Shown piece after piece: positions 34,547 through 44,676 of a stretch of DNA of 64,000 bases. The translations under genes were made by a program, and so were the position numbers. Under the pieces are notes generated by a model. It searched no databases and was not told the origin of the DNA. It saw only the letters and a program-made list of their open reading frames with translations. Source of the stretch: Maioricimonas rarisocia. GTDB taxonomy: Bacteria > Planctomycetota > Planctomycetia > Planctomycetales > Planctomycetaceae. The stretch is from contig NZ_CP036275.1 in assembly GCF_007747795.1 (NCBI RefSeq), positions 4,952,001 to 5,016,000 on the forward strand, written 5' to 3'. The stretch's first letter is position 1. The number at the start of each line of letters is the position of its first letter.

Positions 34547-36952
34547 CTACGCGGCAGCACCACGAGGAGGGTAGTCGACACCTCTCGGAACCAGTCTGTG
34601 GGCGGCGTCCGGACGTGTGACGGGTCCTGCGGCCCCTGAAGCAGGCAAGGGCTCCGGCAGCGGTGGCGGTGGCGGAAACATCGACGGGGTAGAGGAATCT
34701 GTAGCGGGAACTTCGCCGGGAGGAATGGCTTCGCCTTCTTCGCGAATCGACTCCAGTTCGGTCCGCACCTCGTCCTCGACAAGTTTGTCGATGTGGCCCC
34801 GCTCGAGATTCAGCGCATCCAGGGCGAGTGCGCGGCGGGCAACAGCGACAGCTTCGTCGGTCTTGCCGGCCAGTTCCAGCGCCTGGGCCAGCGTCGCCTG
34901 ATAACGTGCGTGATTCGGGTACAGTGCCGTCACGGCGTGCAACTCTTCGACGGCTTTGAGTACGTACTCCGTGTCCTGCGTTCGCTCGAAGCAGTCGAGA
35001 TACCATTCCCCCAGAAGGCTTCGCAGCGCCGGCGCATTCGGATTCCGGGAGATTGCCTCCCGCTGGTACGCAACAGCCTTTTCCCAGAGTTCCGGCCGCG
35101 TGTGGCCGCTGGCCACCCACTGCTGATGCTGTACCTGTGCCAGACGCCACCACGGCCCCGGATCGAGTGGATCGATATCGGCGGCCAGATGCAGATCCTG
35201 CTCGGCCATCGCGTAGTCCCCCTGTTGAGCGACGGTCGCTTCGGCCCCCTGCTCGAGCAGCCGTCGCATCATGTTCGGCCATGTGGCCGTCAGAGCACAG
35301 GCGATCGAGACGAACAGCAGGGCGACCATGGCGGTCAGGGCCTGCGGCGCCAGAATCCGCGCCTGTTCCCGCGCGTCTTTCAGCGTCTTCGGATTGGGGT
35401 CAGGACCGGCCAGCCAGAGCAGCAGCAGGACCTGACTGATGGCCGGCATGCCGATGCCGCCGGCACCAAGCAGATGGATGGCGACAGCCGTCCCCGCTGC
35501 ATGGGCAACCAGCGGCCCCGCGCCAATCGGAGTCATGTTGAGTGCCAGCGCCGCGACGCACCAGCCGACGAACAGAATCATCAGCTGGCTGTCGGCGTGA
35601 GCTTCGAATACGAACTGATAGGCCCCCACCAGGCCGAACCCGACCGCCCCGACTCCCAGTAACCAGCCCGTTTCCTTCTTCTTCGATGATTCCGGCTTTT
35701 CTGAAAGTTGCGATTCCGAACCGGTTGCCCGAATCACTTCCGCAAGCCGGCGCCCGGCAAGCAGAGCGACTCCCACGAGACCGGCCAGCGCCAGCAGCCC
35801 TCCGTTGGCCCAGACATCGAGGATGAGATTGTGCGGGTCGGTCACCTCCTCGCTGGCGCCGGGCAGTTTGTAGTGGACGTAGTGCTGGCGAAAGTTCCCC
35901 GGCCCGACCCCGAGCAGCACATGATCCCGAATCATGCCCAAAGTCGCCGTCCAGTACTCCCAACGGTACTGCAGCGACTTGGGAGCTTCGGAGATCACTT
36001 CCGCATCAAGACTGGTCAGGGCCGCGCCGACGGCTACAAGGGCGACCAGGAACAGGATGCCCCCGACCATCAGCAGGTGCCCCGCTTTGCGACTCCCCGA
36101 AACACGGAGCTGAGCGATGATAAGAAGCGCGACTCCGACCGATGTCCCCACCCAGGCGGTCCGGCTCTTGGTCAGAATCAGGGCAAACGCGATCACCCCG
36201 ATGGCCGGCGCATAGAGCGCTTCGATCCATTTCGGGGCCGACGGATAGCGTTGGCGGCGCATGGCGGCACCGATCAACAGAATCAGCGCCGCACCGAGCA
36301 GCCCGCCGAACGTATTGGCCAGTGCAAACCGGCCGATCGCTTCGTTGCTCGCCTCGAGCCGCTGGCGAATGGCCCGCCGTCGGTGCTCGCTTCGATCCGC
36401 TGAGAGCATGCCGAACTGTGCGCGCAACTCCCGCAGTCGCTCCCGTTTCAGCGCCCCGGTCGGTGGGTTCGCCGAGTGAAACTCGTCTTCAAGCGCTTCG
36501 AACTCGTGCAGCAACTGGACCTGCGAGGGATACCAGACGAAATGCTGCCAGATCCCGAGTCCCCCCAGAACGACCCCGGCCAGGACGATGATCGACGTCC
36601 ATTTCCGGTAGTCGACCATCGTACACGTCACCTGGCGGATCATGGTGAACGCGACCCCCAGCGCGACCCACTCCCAGAACATGTTCAGGGCCGCACGCTG
36701 GTGACCTTCGCCAAGCAGAACCGCCAGCGCTGCGAAGAGGTGGCCAGCGACCAGCACCCACACGCCGACATCGATGGTGCCAAACCGGTCGACACGAAAC
36801 TGATGCGTTCGCCATGCCGTCCAGGCAGCAAGGGCCCCGAGAATCAGCCAGGCCTGCGCAATCCAGAGGGTTTCACCCAGTTCAGTGGCTTCGGCCGGGA
36901 CAAGAAACCGTGCGAGAAACAGTCCGCCGGCGGGAATGACCCACCACGGCAT
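34547..36952 (-). CDS. O-antigen ligase-like polymerase with C-terminal TPR region
   Basis: The protein (801 residues from ATG 36952) has about a dozen hydrophobic segments in its first 540 residues. It carries the Wzy/WaaL-family loop and motif region around LTKSRTAWVGTSVG and GVGPGNFRQHY..DPHNLILDVWANGG. A soluble TPR part follows (about 585-745, including LHLAADIDPLDPGPWWRLAQ), then a Pro-rich tail. It probably joins or polymerises surface glycans. A longer start at 37162 or a GTG near 37039 would overlap or abut the upstream glycosyltransferase gene; the true start is unsettled. The neighbouring WecA-like gene supports a glycan role. Confidence 0.88.
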   Translation of the reverse strand: MPWWVIPAGGLFLARFLVPAEATELGETLWIAQAWLILGALAAWTAWRTHQFRVDRFGTIDVGVWVLVAGHLFAALAVLLGEGHQRAALNMFWEWVALGVAFTMIRQVTCTMVDYRKWTSIIVLAGVVLGGLGIWQHFVWYPSQVQLLHEFEALEDEFHSANPPTGALKRERLRELRAQFGMLSADRSEHRRRAIRQRLEASNEAIGRFALANTFGGLLGAALILLIGAAMRRQRYPSAPKWIEALYAPAIGVIAFALILTKSRTAWVGTSVGVALLIIAQLRVSGSRKAGHLLMVGGILFLVALVAVGAALTSLDAEVISEAPKSLQYRWEYWTATLGMIRDHVLLGVGPGNFRQHYVHYKLPGASEEVTDPHNLILDVWANGGLLALAGLVGVALLAGRRLAEVIRATGSESQLSEKPESSKKKETGWLLGVGAVGFGLVGAYQFVFEAHADSQLMILFVGWCVAALALNMTPIGAGPLVAHAAGTAVAIHLLGAGGIGMPAISQVLLLLWLAGPDPNPKTLKDAREQARILAPQALTAMVALLFVSIACALTATWPNMMRRLLEQGAEATVAQQGDYAMAEQDLHLAADIDPLDPGPWWRLAQVQHQQWVASGHTRPELWEKAVAYQREAISRNPNAPALRSLLGEWYLDCFERTQDTEYVLKAVEELHAVTALYPNHARYQATLAQALELAGKTDEAVAVARRALALDALNLERGHIDKLVEDEVRTELESIREEGEAIPPGEVPATDSSTPSMFPPPPPLPEPLPASGAAGPVTRPDAAHRLVPRGVDYPPRGAAA

Positions 36953-37083
36953 CGCATGCACGTGTCCGCTGGAGGTCGACGACTCGGTGGGGCGGAACTT
37001 CCGGCTATCGCGCCGGCCGCTTGATCTTGCTCGATTCACGACTGACGGACTTTCGGCTGCTCCGCGACCTTGAAACGTATTCT

Positions 37084-38208
37084 CTATCCGTTGCTGCCGG
37101 GGTCCGTCCCGTTCCGTCGTCGGCCCACCGTTTCCAAGATGGCGACTATCGCCAACACGCACAAGAGTTGAGCGACGAGGATGAGCGCTTCAGTCCAACC
37201 CGCGGCACGGTAAAGGAGTAGAGCACCTAAACCGGTCGTGAGAGTCGCAAGATGTACGGTGAGTACAGCATAAGGACGATCAAGTCCCAGTTCGACAAGT
37301 CGGTGTGAAAAATGTGATTTATCGGGATGAAAGGGACTTCGCCGCTCGGACACCCGGATGATCATCACCGATGTAAAGTCGTACAGCGGCACCGCCAGAA
37401 TGAAGAGCGGAGCCAGCATCACGTGCTGCCCGGCGACCGACTCGTCATAGAACGTCCCCAGCACCGTCACCGTCGCCAGAACCAGGCCGATGAACGTGCT
37501 GCCCGAGTCTCCCATGAAGATCTTCGCCGGGGGCCGGTTGTGGCAGAGAAACCCGCCCAGTGACCCCGCCAGCACCAGCAGCGCTCCCCCGACCAGCCAG
37601 CGGGGCTCGGCCACGCAGGTCAGCATGACCGCTGCAAACAGCACCGACGCGATGAGGGCGATTCCCGACGAGAGCGCGTCCATGTTGTCAAGAAAGTTGA
37701 ACGCGTTGATCAGTACGACGATCCAGCCGACTGTCACGATCGCCCCGATCCAGGGAGCGTCCACGAACACCGTCGCCCGGACGCCTCCCGCGACGAGCGC
37801 GACGGCGATTCCCAGTTGAACGGCCAGTCGTGGTTGCCAGGGGAGCCCCTTGAAATCGTCGATCAGCCCCATGACGGCCAGCAGGGTGCCGGCCGCAATG
37901 ATCGCCCAGACCTGCTGCGAACGGTACAGGACACCCGGCAGATGCACGCGGAGTTCCGGCGGCAGCCCTGGCAGGCTGATGTCGGTCGAAAGGATCAGCC
38001 ACGCCAGCGCCTGGGCGGCCCCGACCGTAACCAGAAATGAGGCAAAGATCGCCAGTCCGCCCCCCAGTGGAGTCGGCGTGACGTGGACTTTGCGGGCGGC
38101 CGGCTGATCGATCAGCCCCCACCGCGGCGCAAGTCGCCGCAGCGCCGCCGTGCCGAAGTAAGACAGTAGGAACGACGGCACACAGCAGGCGGCAAGAAAC
38201 CAGAGCAT
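37084..38208 (-). CDS. WecA/MraY-like UDP-sugar:undecaprenyl-phosphate sugar-phosphate transferase
   Basis: The 374-residue membrane protein (about ten helices) belongs to glycosyltransferase family 4-like lipid transferases. Motifs are the Asp-rich GLIDDFKGLPW, NAFNFLDNMDALSSG, FMGDSGSTFIG and the cytoplasmic HPDKSHFSHRL (His loop). It would load a sugar-1-phosphate onto undecaprenyl phosphate, the first step of a surface polysaccharide. The start at 38208 follows the hpnH stop by 10 bases; the longer open frame upstream would overlap hpnH. The O-antigen ligase gene lies directly downstream. Confidence 0.92.
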   Translation of the reverse strand: MLWFLAACCVPSFLLSYFGTAALRRLAPRWGLIDQPAARKVHVTPTPLGGGLAIFASFLVTVGAAQALAWLILSTDISLPGLPPELRVHLPGVLYRSQQVWAIIAAGTLLAVMGLIDDFKGLPWQPRLAVQLGIAVALVAGGVRATVFVDAPWIGAIVTVGWIVVLINAFNFLDNMDALSSGIALIASVLFAAVMLTCVAEPRWLVGGALLVLAGSLGGFLCHNRPPAKIFMGDSGSTFIGLVLATVTVLGTFYDESVAGQHVMLAPLFILAVPLYDFTSVMIIRVSERRSPFHPDKSHFSHRLVELGLDRPYAVLTVHLATLTTGLGALLLYRAAGWTEALILVAQLLCVLAIVAILETVGRRRNGTDPGSNG

Positions 38209-38218
38209 GGAGGCAGAT

Positions 38219-39334
38219 TCAGGCAGCGGACGTTTCCTGCGGCAACGGCTGGAGCGTGACCAGTTCGGGGGCCGGCTCGGCACGGGGCGTCTGCTCCGGG
38301 ATGTCCGAATCAGACAGCGGCGCAAGACCCCGCAGCGTCACTCGTGCGGCGGTCAGCAGGCCTTTCAGGGAGCCGAACGTGGCATCTACGGCCGTCGGCT
38401 CGTAACCGCAGTGCACCATGCAGTCGGTGCACTTTGAATTGCCGCTCGCCTTGCCATACGCGTCCCAGTCCGTGGACTCCATCAACTCCTCGAACGTGTC
38501 GACGTATCCTTCCTGGATCAGATAGCAGGGCTTCTGCCAGCCGAAAATGTTGTACGTCGGGTTTCCCCACGGGGTGCATTCCAGCTCGTAGTTCCCACGC
38601 AGGAATTCCAGGAACAACGGCGACTGGTTGAACGCCCAGCGGCGTTTCGGACGGGCAAGCAGCCGTCGGAACAGGTTCACGGTCTCGCGACTGTGCAGAA
38701 AGTGTTCCTGATCGGGGGCTTTCTCGTACGGGTAGCCGGGCGAGACCATCATCCCTTCCACGCCGATCTCCATCAACTCATCGAACAGCGGCTGCATGCG
38801 GTCGGGGTCGGCCGTATTGAACAGCGTCGTGTTCGTCGTCACGCGGAAGCCACGTTCGACCGCCAGGCGGATCGCCCGCATCGCGATGTCGTAGACGCCG
38901 TCCCGACAGACCGCGGCGTCGTGCTCTTCCCGGTCGCCATCCAGGTGGATCGAGAACGAGAGGTATTTCGACGGGGTGAAGCGGTCCAGGTGCTTCTCGA
39001 GCAGCAGGGCGTTGGTACACAGGTAGATGTATTTGCGCCGCTCGATGAGCCCCTCGACGATCTCATGGATCTCCGGATGGAGCAGTGGCTCCCCACCGGG
39101 AATCGACACGATTGGAGCACCGCATTCGTCGACGGCCCGAAAGCAGTCTTCGGCAGAGAGATTCCTGCGGAGGATCTCGGTCGGGTGCTGAATCTTGCCA
39201 CAACCGGCACAGGCCAGATTGCAGCGGAACAGCGGCTCGAGCATCAGTACGAGCGGGTATCGCTCCCGTCCGCGAAGCTTCTGGGTCAACACGTATTTCG
39301 CAACGGTCCACATCTGTGATACCGGGACGCCCAT
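38219..39334 (-). CDS. hpnH: Hopanoid radical SAM protein HpnH (adenosylhopane synthase type)
   Basis: The 371-residue protein has the radical SAM cluster motif [12 protein letters not shown] (about residues 36-47) and the family pattern [26 protein letters not shown] and [17 protein letters not shown]-terminal Cys-rich element ([16 protein letters not shown]) completes the HpnH profile. It adds an adenosyl group to diploptene, the first step of extended hopanoids. The tail after residue 340 is Pro-rich. It is unusual only in being placed with surface-glycan genes instead of other hpn genes. Confidence 0.94.
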   Translation of the reverse strand: MGVPVSQMWTVAKYVLTQKLRGRERYPLVLMLEPLFRCNLACAGCGKIQHPTEILRRNLSAEDCFRAVDECGAPIVSIPGGEPLLHPEIHEIVEGLIERRKYIYLCTNALLLEKHLDRFTPSKYLSFSIHLDGDREEHDAAVCRDGVYDIAMRAIRLAVERGFRVTTNTTLFNTADPDRMQPLFDELMEIGVEGMMVSPGYPYEKAPDQEHFLHSRETVNLFRRLLARPKRRWAFNQSPLFLEFLRGNYELECTPWGNPTYNIFGWQKPCYLIQEGYVDTFEELMESTDWDAYGKASGNSKCTDCMVHCGYEPTAVDATFGSLKGLLTAARVTLRGLAPLSDSDIPEQTPRAEPAPELVTLQPLPQETSAA

Positions 39335-39417
39335 GGCAATTTCCGTCCGTAGTTCTCGGTTTCGGCGCGCAGAATCCGTTCAGTGCCCGCGTCTCTTAGC
39401 AGCTTCATCTCCCCCTG

Positions 39418-40452
39418 TCAGCCCCAATCGATTCCCCGGCCGCTCAACAGCCAGACCGCAAAGCTGGCCAGCCAGTGGGTTCCCGCGTAGTCGCCCGTCT
39501 CGATCGCCGCCCGGCCGGCCTGACGGTGCTCGAGGGCCGATCGCTCCAGCGGTTCACGGTGCGGATCCCCCTCCGGCAGTGCATGGAGGATCCCTTCCAG
39601 CATCCAGGCCCGCGAGAGATTCAGCCCCAGCAGATGAGCCAGCTTGCCGTCCGATTCGTCCCCGCAGACGACCGGCTCGAGCGTCGGACCGGCCGGCAGA
39701 TACGCCTCCGCAAAGAATCCGTGAAGCCAGGTCGTGAACTCCTCCCGGCGGAGCACCCGCCGCATCAGATCCGCCTCCGCGAGCGCTGGCGACAGAAAAT
39801 CGTGCCCCGAAGGCTCGTATGCGAGTGGAACATCCCGGTCGGCCAGATAGAACTCCCGGGCCCGGCGGTCGAGGAACGCGGTCATGCCGGCATCCCCCGA
39901 CTGCACGGCCCAGTCATGGATCAGCCCCATCGCAAACGCGGACTGGTTGTGCTCACCCGTCCGGATCGGATACGGCAGCCGGTCCAGCCATCGCCGAACA
40001 TTCTCGGCAGCACGCTCTTCCAGCGAGGCGAGCACCCCGGACCAGCGGAGTGATTGCTCGTCGTCGGACGCCCTCAGCTCAGCCGCAAGTTGCAGCAACC
40101 ACGCCATCCCGTAGGGACACTCAAACGATCCGTGTCCCGGGTGACTCAGGTACGCCAGTTCACCCGCAATACGGTCTTCGGACAGGCTCCCTCCCAGAAT
40201 CGTGCGGGCCGCCTGTCCCCACTCAGCATCGGGAAAGAACCGCAGCAGCCGCACCAGACACCAGTGGGCGTGCACCGCAGAGTGCCAGTCAAAGCAGCCG
40301 AAGAAAGCGGGCGTCAGTTGTCGCGGCGAACCGACGTCCTCGTCGGAATAAAGAACGTGCGCGATCTTGTTGGGGTATTCGCGTCCGATCGAGTCCATCG
40401 GCCAGGCGGCGAGCCGTGCAGCGAGTTCCGCATCGAGTTGCATCATCGTCAC
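39418..40452 (-). CDS. DUF2891 family protein
   Basis: The 344-residue soluble protein has the DUF2891 pattern: REYPNKIAHVL near the N-terminus, FFGCFDWHSAVHAHW, EHNQSAFAMGL and CGDESDGKLAHLLGLNLSRAW. The helical repeats suggest an alpha/alpha-toroid like some sugar isomerases and epimerases, but no reaction is established. There is no signal peptide. It is transcribed toward hpnH with 83 bases between, and diverges from a sulfatase gene. Confidence 0.9.
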   Translation of the reverse strand: MTMMQLDAELAARLAAWPMDSIGREYPNKIAHVLYSDEDVGSPRQLTPAFFGCFDWHSAVHAHWCLVRLLRFFPDAEWGQAARTILGGSLSEDRIAGELAYLSHPGHGSFECPYGMAWLLQLAAELRASDDEQSLRWSGVLASLEERAAENVRRWLDRLPYPIRTGEHNQSAFAMGLIHDWAVQSGDAGMTAFLDRRAREFYLADRDVPLAYEPSGHDFLSPALAEADLMRRVLRREEFTTWLHGFFAEAYLPAGPTLEPVVCGDESDGKLAHLLGLNLSRAWMLEGILHALPEGDPHREPLERSALEHRQAGRAAIETGDYAGTHWLASFAVWLLSGRGIDWG

Positions 40453-40556
40453 GGGGCGGTCATCCTCAGGCAGGACACGATCGCTGGAAACTCATACCAC
40501 TCACGTCGTCGCCTCCACCGGTGAGGCGAGAATTCGGATTTCACAGGAGATCAACG

Positions 40557-41894
40557 ATGTCTCGCCTGATTCTCCCGCTTTTCTGCTTTGCGGCGATGCT
40601 TCTTCCCGCAACACAGGCCGGCGCCGATCGTCCGCCGAATCTGATCCTGATCATGGCGGATGACCTCGGTTATGGCGACATCAGTCCGTACGACGGCTGG
40701 ATCGAGACGCCACAGCTCGAGCGGCTCGCCGCGGGGGGAGTCCGGCTGACCGACTTCCATTCCAGCGGCAACGTCTGCTCGCCGACACGGGCCGGGCTGA
40801 TGACCGGCCGCTATCAGCAGCGGGCCGGCATTCCCGGCGTCGTCGTCGCCGATCCCAAACGTGCGGTCCACGAAGACGGCCTGCAGCCGAGCGAAGTCAC
40901 TATTGCCGAAGTGCTTAAAGAAGCCGGCTATGCCACCGCCGTTTTCGGGAAATGGCATCTCGGCTACTACCCGAAGTACAACCCGATCCGGCATGGCTTC
41001 GACCGGTTCAACGGGTACGTCAGCGGCAATATTGATTTCTTCAGCCACTACGACCAGTCGGGCAACTTCGACTGGTGGCAGCAGGATCGCAAGCAGGACG
41101 AAGAAGGCTACGTCACACATCTGATCGACCGGCACGCCAACGAGTTCATCAAGGCGAACGCGGAGCAGCCGTTCTTCCTGTACCTGCCCCACGAAGCCCC
41201 GCACTACCCCTTCCAGGGACCGAACGACAAGCCGCGACGTTCCGAAGGGAACGGCCGAGCGGCCGACGACAAGTGGTCCCGCCCCGAAATGCGCGAGCGC
41301 TACCGCCAGATGGTCGTCGAGATGGACAGGAACATCGGCAACGTCCTCGATACGCTCGAAGAGCTGAACCTCGAGGAGAACACGCTGGTTTTCTTCCTCT
41401 CGGACAACGGCGCCGCAGGCAAATACGGAGACAACACCCCGTTGCGGGGATCAAAGGGCAGCAACTGGGAGGGGGGCCATCGCGTCCCCGCCATTGTCCA
41501 GTGGCCGGGCAGGATTCCCGCCGGCACCGTCAGGGATGACCTGACGATCAGCCTCGACGTCATGCCAACATTCCTCGCGGCCGCTGGGACATCCGTACAG
41601 GAAGGTCATCACCTGGACGGCGTCAACCTGCTGCCGATGCTGACGGAGGGCCAGTCGCTTCCAGACCGGAATCTCGTCTGGAACGGCAAGGCCGTCCGCG
41701 ACGGTAACTGGAAGCTCATGCTGGACGGCAAAGGGCAGAAGGGCGTTGCTCTGTACGACCTCGAAAAGGACCTGGCCGAGTCGAACAACCTGGCCGACGA
41801 GCACCCGGAACGGGTGAAGCGAATGTGGCAGATCCTTGAAGTCTGGAAGCAGGATGTCGCCCGGGATGCGACGCAACAGCCTTCGGGTCAATGA
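40557..41894 (+). CDS. Exported sulfatase, second copy
   Basis: The 445-residue protein has a signal peptide (MSRLILPLFCFAAMLLPATQ) and then NLILIMADDLGYGD. The sulfatase signature is CSPTR (about residue 77), with GKWHLGYYP and a calcium-site SDNGAAGKYGDNTPLRGSKG. It is arylsulfatase A-like and differs from the first sulfatase in subfamily (CSPTR versus CGPSR and about 85 residues shorter). AGGAG precedes the ATG. It diverges from the DUF2891 gene. Likely role: removing sulfate from algal or animal glycans outside the cytoplasm. Confidence 0.94.
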   Translation: MSRLILPLFCFAAMLLPATQAGADRPPNLILIMADDLGYGDISPYDGWIETPQLERLAAGGVRLTDFHSSGNVCSPTRAGLMTGRYQQRAGIPGVVVADPKRAVHEDGLQPSEVTIAEVLKEAGYATAVFGKWHLGYYPKYNPIRHGFDRFNGYVSGNIDFFSHYDQSGNFDWWQQDRKQDEEGYVTHLIDRHANEFIKANAEQPFFLYLPHEAPHYPFQGPNDKPRRSEGNGRAADDKWSRPEMRERYRQMVVEMDRNIGNVLDTLEELNLEENTLVFFLSDNGAAGKYGDNTPLRGSKGSNWEGGHRVPAIVQWPGRIPAGTVRDDLTISLDVMPTFLAAAGTSVQEGHHLDGVNLLPMLTEGQSLPDRNLVWNGKAVRDGNWKLMLDGKGQKGVALYDLEKDLAESNNLADEHPERVKRMWQILEVWKQDVARDATQQPSGQ

Positions 41895-42011
41895 AGTTGC
41901 GATTCGCGCAGATTTTCCGGCAAGATTTTCGCCGTCGCGTCGAATAGACTTGGAACGGGCCGGGGTATCCCGGATGGGCCCACCAATCTGTCGCAGCATA
42001 AGGCCGGCGCG

Positions 42012-42350
42012 ATGCAGTTGCTCCAGACCGCTCAACATATGAACACCGTCCAGTCTCTCGGACCGGAAAACATGTTGATCATCTCGATCGTCGCCATGGG
42101 ACTGCTGACGTTGATCATCATTCCGGTCGGAATCGTGCTCGCCTGTCAGTGGGGGGCTGTCCGCAAGCGGGAGGCGACGGTCGTCGCCGTTCAGGACATG
42201 CTGGAGAAGGATTTCACCGCCGATCAGATCCGCGAGGTCCTCGAAGCGGGCGGTCTTGCCGACCACAACTGGCAGCAGCAGCTCCTCCGCGGAGCCCGCA
42301 ACACCGGCAATCGGGCGAAGAAGATTTTCCGCCACGCCTGTGCAGGGTAG
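42012..42350 (+). CDS. Small single-pass membrane protein, function unknown
   Basis: The 112-residue protein has one hydrophobic helix (about 21-45, MLIISIVAMGLLTLIIIPVG) followed by a cytoplasmic helical part with DMLEKDFTADQIREVLEAGG, a short helical hairpin that resembles a SHOCT- or UBA-like element. AAGG lies about eight bases before ATG 42012. No named family. It follows the sulfatase gene by 117 bases. Confidence 0.75.
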   Translation: MQLLQTAQHMNTVQSLGPENMLIISIVAMGLLTLIIIPVGIVLACQWGAVRKREATVVAVQDMLEKDFTADQIREVLEAGGLADHNWQQQLLRGARNTGNRAKKIFRHACAG

Positions 42351-42844
42351 AGAAGCACGCCGCGACAGGGTCTCGAACCGGCGGGTTGAGCGGCCGAGGC
42401 GGGAATTACCCCCGGACTGCCTGCCCTCTGCGGAATCCGTGTAACAGGCAGGCTGTTGCTTCGCTCCGAAGGGTGTCGCAAGTCACTTGTCAGATCGCGG
42501 AGCAACAGGCCAACACGATCACCTGCGGCAACAACGCGTCCCCACACTGATCGAACAATCCCGACACGTTCGAGACCGCAAGTGTCGCGAACCGTATGAA
42601 TCGGGTTTCTGAATAGCGTCCCCCGGACGCGTCGGACTTTCCCCGCAGCCCTCTCTGCTTATGCCGAGGGGGCTCTTTTCGTTGGCGGCGCCGGAATTCC
42701 CCACAAGGCGCGCCCCCCTACGCAATCCGGCTTTGCTATCGAATTCCCCCCTTGCACGGCAGGCGATTCCGTCGTCTCATAGAATCAAGACGAGACGGCC
42801 CGCTACCTATCCTGCCGCCGGCCCTCAACGCGGAGACCGAGCCG
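42351..42844. other. Intergenic region with structured elements, no gene
   Basis: These 494 bases contain an inverted repeat CTGTTGCT / AGCAACAG (about 42453-42508) and a terminator-like hairpin near 42647-42679. No protein gene fits by codon use or ribosome binding site. A small RNA is possible but nothing supports it beyond these hairpins. Confidence 0.4.
42647..42679 (+). terminator. Possible intrinsic terminator
   Basis: AGCCCTC pairs imperfectly with GAGGGGGCT and CTTTTC follows. It is 297 bases past the nearest plus-strand stop, so the transcript it would end is uncertain. Confidence 0.4.
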
Positions 42845-43306
42845 ATGTCCACTCCAGCACCGCCGCAAAGCCTGCCTGCCCGGGCCCGCCGGGGAGCCAC
42901 AGAAGGTCTCGCCTGGGGAGCGACCATCGGCCTGTTTCGCGGTTTCGCTCGACTCCTCGCCGAGGACGCCGCACCCTGGTACCTGCAGGTCGGCGGTTCG
43001 CTGCTCGCCGGGGCGGTCATCGGTGTGCTGATCTGCTCGATCGGCCGGGCCATCGCCGGACGACTGGCGGGAGCATTCGTCGGAGCGATTCTCGGCCTGT
43101 TTGCAGGGTTGTACGTCGGCTCGCAGTTGGGCCCGTACGAGTGGACGATTATCGACGAGACCGAAACAACCCGCACGATGATCGGCGTTCCCGTCGGCCA
43201 GATGATCGGCACCGTTGTCGGCCTGACGATCGGGGCGGCCGCCGGCGCGCTGGTTGATCGGATGGTGCGCGGGCGCCCCGTCGACACTCACTCGTCACCA
43301 GATTGA
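42845..43306 (+). CDS. Glycine-rich membrane protein, function unknown
   Basis: The 153-residue protein has about four glycine/alanine-rich hydrophobic segments (for example GGSLLAGAVIGVLICSIG and GAFVGAILGLFAGLYVGSQL) with GxxxG spacing, as in small glycine-zipper proteins. The start at 42845 is preferred; 31 upstream in-frame residues have no such character. It may insert in membranes and oligomerise. I know of no function. Confidence 0.7.
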   Translation: MSTPAPPQSLPARARRGATEGLAWGATIGLFRGFARLLAEDAAPWYLQVGGSLLAGAVIGVLICSIGRAIAGRLAGAFVGAILGLFAGLYVGSQLGPYEWTIIDETETTRTMIGVPVGQMIGTVVGLTIGAAAGALVDRMVRGRPVDTHSSPD

Positions 43307-43422
43307 GGTTGCGTCGCCTCCAAAGAGGGAAATGCTGCAGCGCATCGGCCCCACCGCGCGTCTGATACTGCGCGCTGTCACTGCAATGACTCGGAGCCAA
43401 TTCGTTTCAAAGGAGCCGGACG

Positions 43423-43797
43423 ATGCGTTTGCCAGTTTCGGTCACGCTGGTGGTCTGCAGCCTCACACTGGTCGCAGCGGGTGATTCCGGTTTGCAGCCG
43501 GCGTACGAGGTCCATTACGAGAGCCCCGACGATCGACAGGAGGCTCGCCGGCAGGCTCAGGAAATCGTCCTGAAGCATCTGTTTGCGAAAGACGGGGGCT
43601 TCCTCGCTGAGGACCGGCTGGTCATCCACGGCGAAGCCTTCCGAATCGGCTACGCCATCGCCGACTTCTGCAGCGACGGAGACGAACTGGTGTTCGTCTT
43701 CCACACGAGCATGCGCAGACTGGATCGAGTCGACCGGGTCTACCTGGTCAATCTCTCGCACAGGAAGGTCAAGGCAATTTACCAGGCCGACACATAG
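43423..43797 (+). CDS. Small exported protein, function unknown
   Basis: The 124-residue protein has a signal peptide (MRLPVSVTLVVCSLTLVAAG) and a mixed alpha/beta mature domain with one Cys. AAGGAG lies seven bases upstream. The next gene begins directly after its stop, so they share a transcript. No family is recognised. Confidence 0.75.
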   Translation: MRLPVSVTLVVCSLTLVAAGDSGLQPAYEVHYESPDDRQEARRQAQEIVLKHLFAKDGGFLAEDRLVIHGEAFRIGYAIADFCSDGDELVFVFHTSMRRLDRVDRVYLVNLSHRKVKAIYQADT

Positions 43798-44676
43798 GTG
43801 CGGACGCCGCCTGCCGGTATACTGCTGACTTCGTTGACGCTGTCGGCTCTTTTCTCCCCGCCGGGGATCGGCAAGTTGAACGTTTCCGCCTCCTCATTCG
43901 TCGCGGCCCTCTTCGTCCCCCTGCTGATGGCCGGCCTTTACGCCTGGCTACTGCGTCCGAAAATCGGCCCGGTCCGAACGGTCATCGTCTTCACGGCTGG
44001 CGGCCTCCTCAGCTTCGTCGCCTCGACGTTTCTCTTCGTGCCGTTGCTGTTCCGGCCGTTCGCCCTGTATGTAGTGGAATCGGACTCCGTACTGCTGGCT
44101 GGCTTCGTCGAATCGTTGCCGGGGTCGTCCCTTCCGGAGGAACTTGCAAAGATCGGCACACTGTTGTTTGCCTGTGTGCTCCTGCTGCGTAAGGCGTCCA
44201 GACCGGCGATCGTCTACGCCGGATCACTCGTCGGGCTTGGTTTCGCGGCTATTGAAAACTTCTGGTGGGCGGCGATCGCCGAGAACTCCAGCGATCTGCT
44301 GCTGCGCGTTACGCCGACGCTGGGGCATTCATTCCTGGGGATCATTGGCGGCTGGCTGTACCTCGGCATCCGGCAAGCCGAGCCGCCGGGTGTCTGGCAC
44401 TGGATCCGGCTGTTGCTGTTCCCCACACTGCTGCACTTCCTGTTCAACTTCGGTCTGGTGGGATTTGAATTCGACTTTCCGGGACTGGAAGAGATCCCGG
44501 AGGAGGAAGTCCCACCACCCGAACTGTTGCTCCCCATCCTCGGAGCCTTCGCGCTGGTCCTGACCGCCGCACTCGCCGCACTGGTGGAGTTCGTCTGGGC
44601 CGTGAAGATCATTCGCACCATCCGCCGCGAATCCCGGCTCCCGTTCGACCCTCCGGCCCCCGCTGCGCCCTCATGA
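43798..44676 (+). CDS. PrsW-like intramembrane protease family protein
   Basis: The 292-residue protein has about eight membrane helices and the PrsW-type motifs in order: PEELAKIG (about residue 115), GLGFAAIENFWW (about 142), LGHSFLGIIGG (about 177) and LLHFLFNFG (about 213). The Glu and His residues are those proposed to form the active site of this glutamate-type protease family. It may cleave an anti-sigma factor or another membrane protein. The GTG start abuts the preceding stop; its own ribosome binding site is weak, which implies coupling. The C-terminus overlaps the next gene by four bases. Confidence 0.85.
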   Translation: MRTPPAGILLTSLTLSALFSPPGIGKLNVSASSFVAALFVPLLMAGLYAWLLRPKIGPVRTVIVFTAGGLLSFVASTFLFVPLLFRPFALYVVESDSVLLAGFVESLPGSSLPEELAKIGTLLFACVLLLRKASRPAIVYAGSLVGLGFAAIENFWWAAIAENSSDLLLRVTPTLGHSFLGIIGGWLYLGIRQAEPPGVWHWIRLLLFPTLLHFLFNFGLVGFEFDFPGLEEIPEEEVPPPELLLPILGAFALVLTAALAALVEFVWAVKIIRTIRRESRLPFDPPAPAAPS

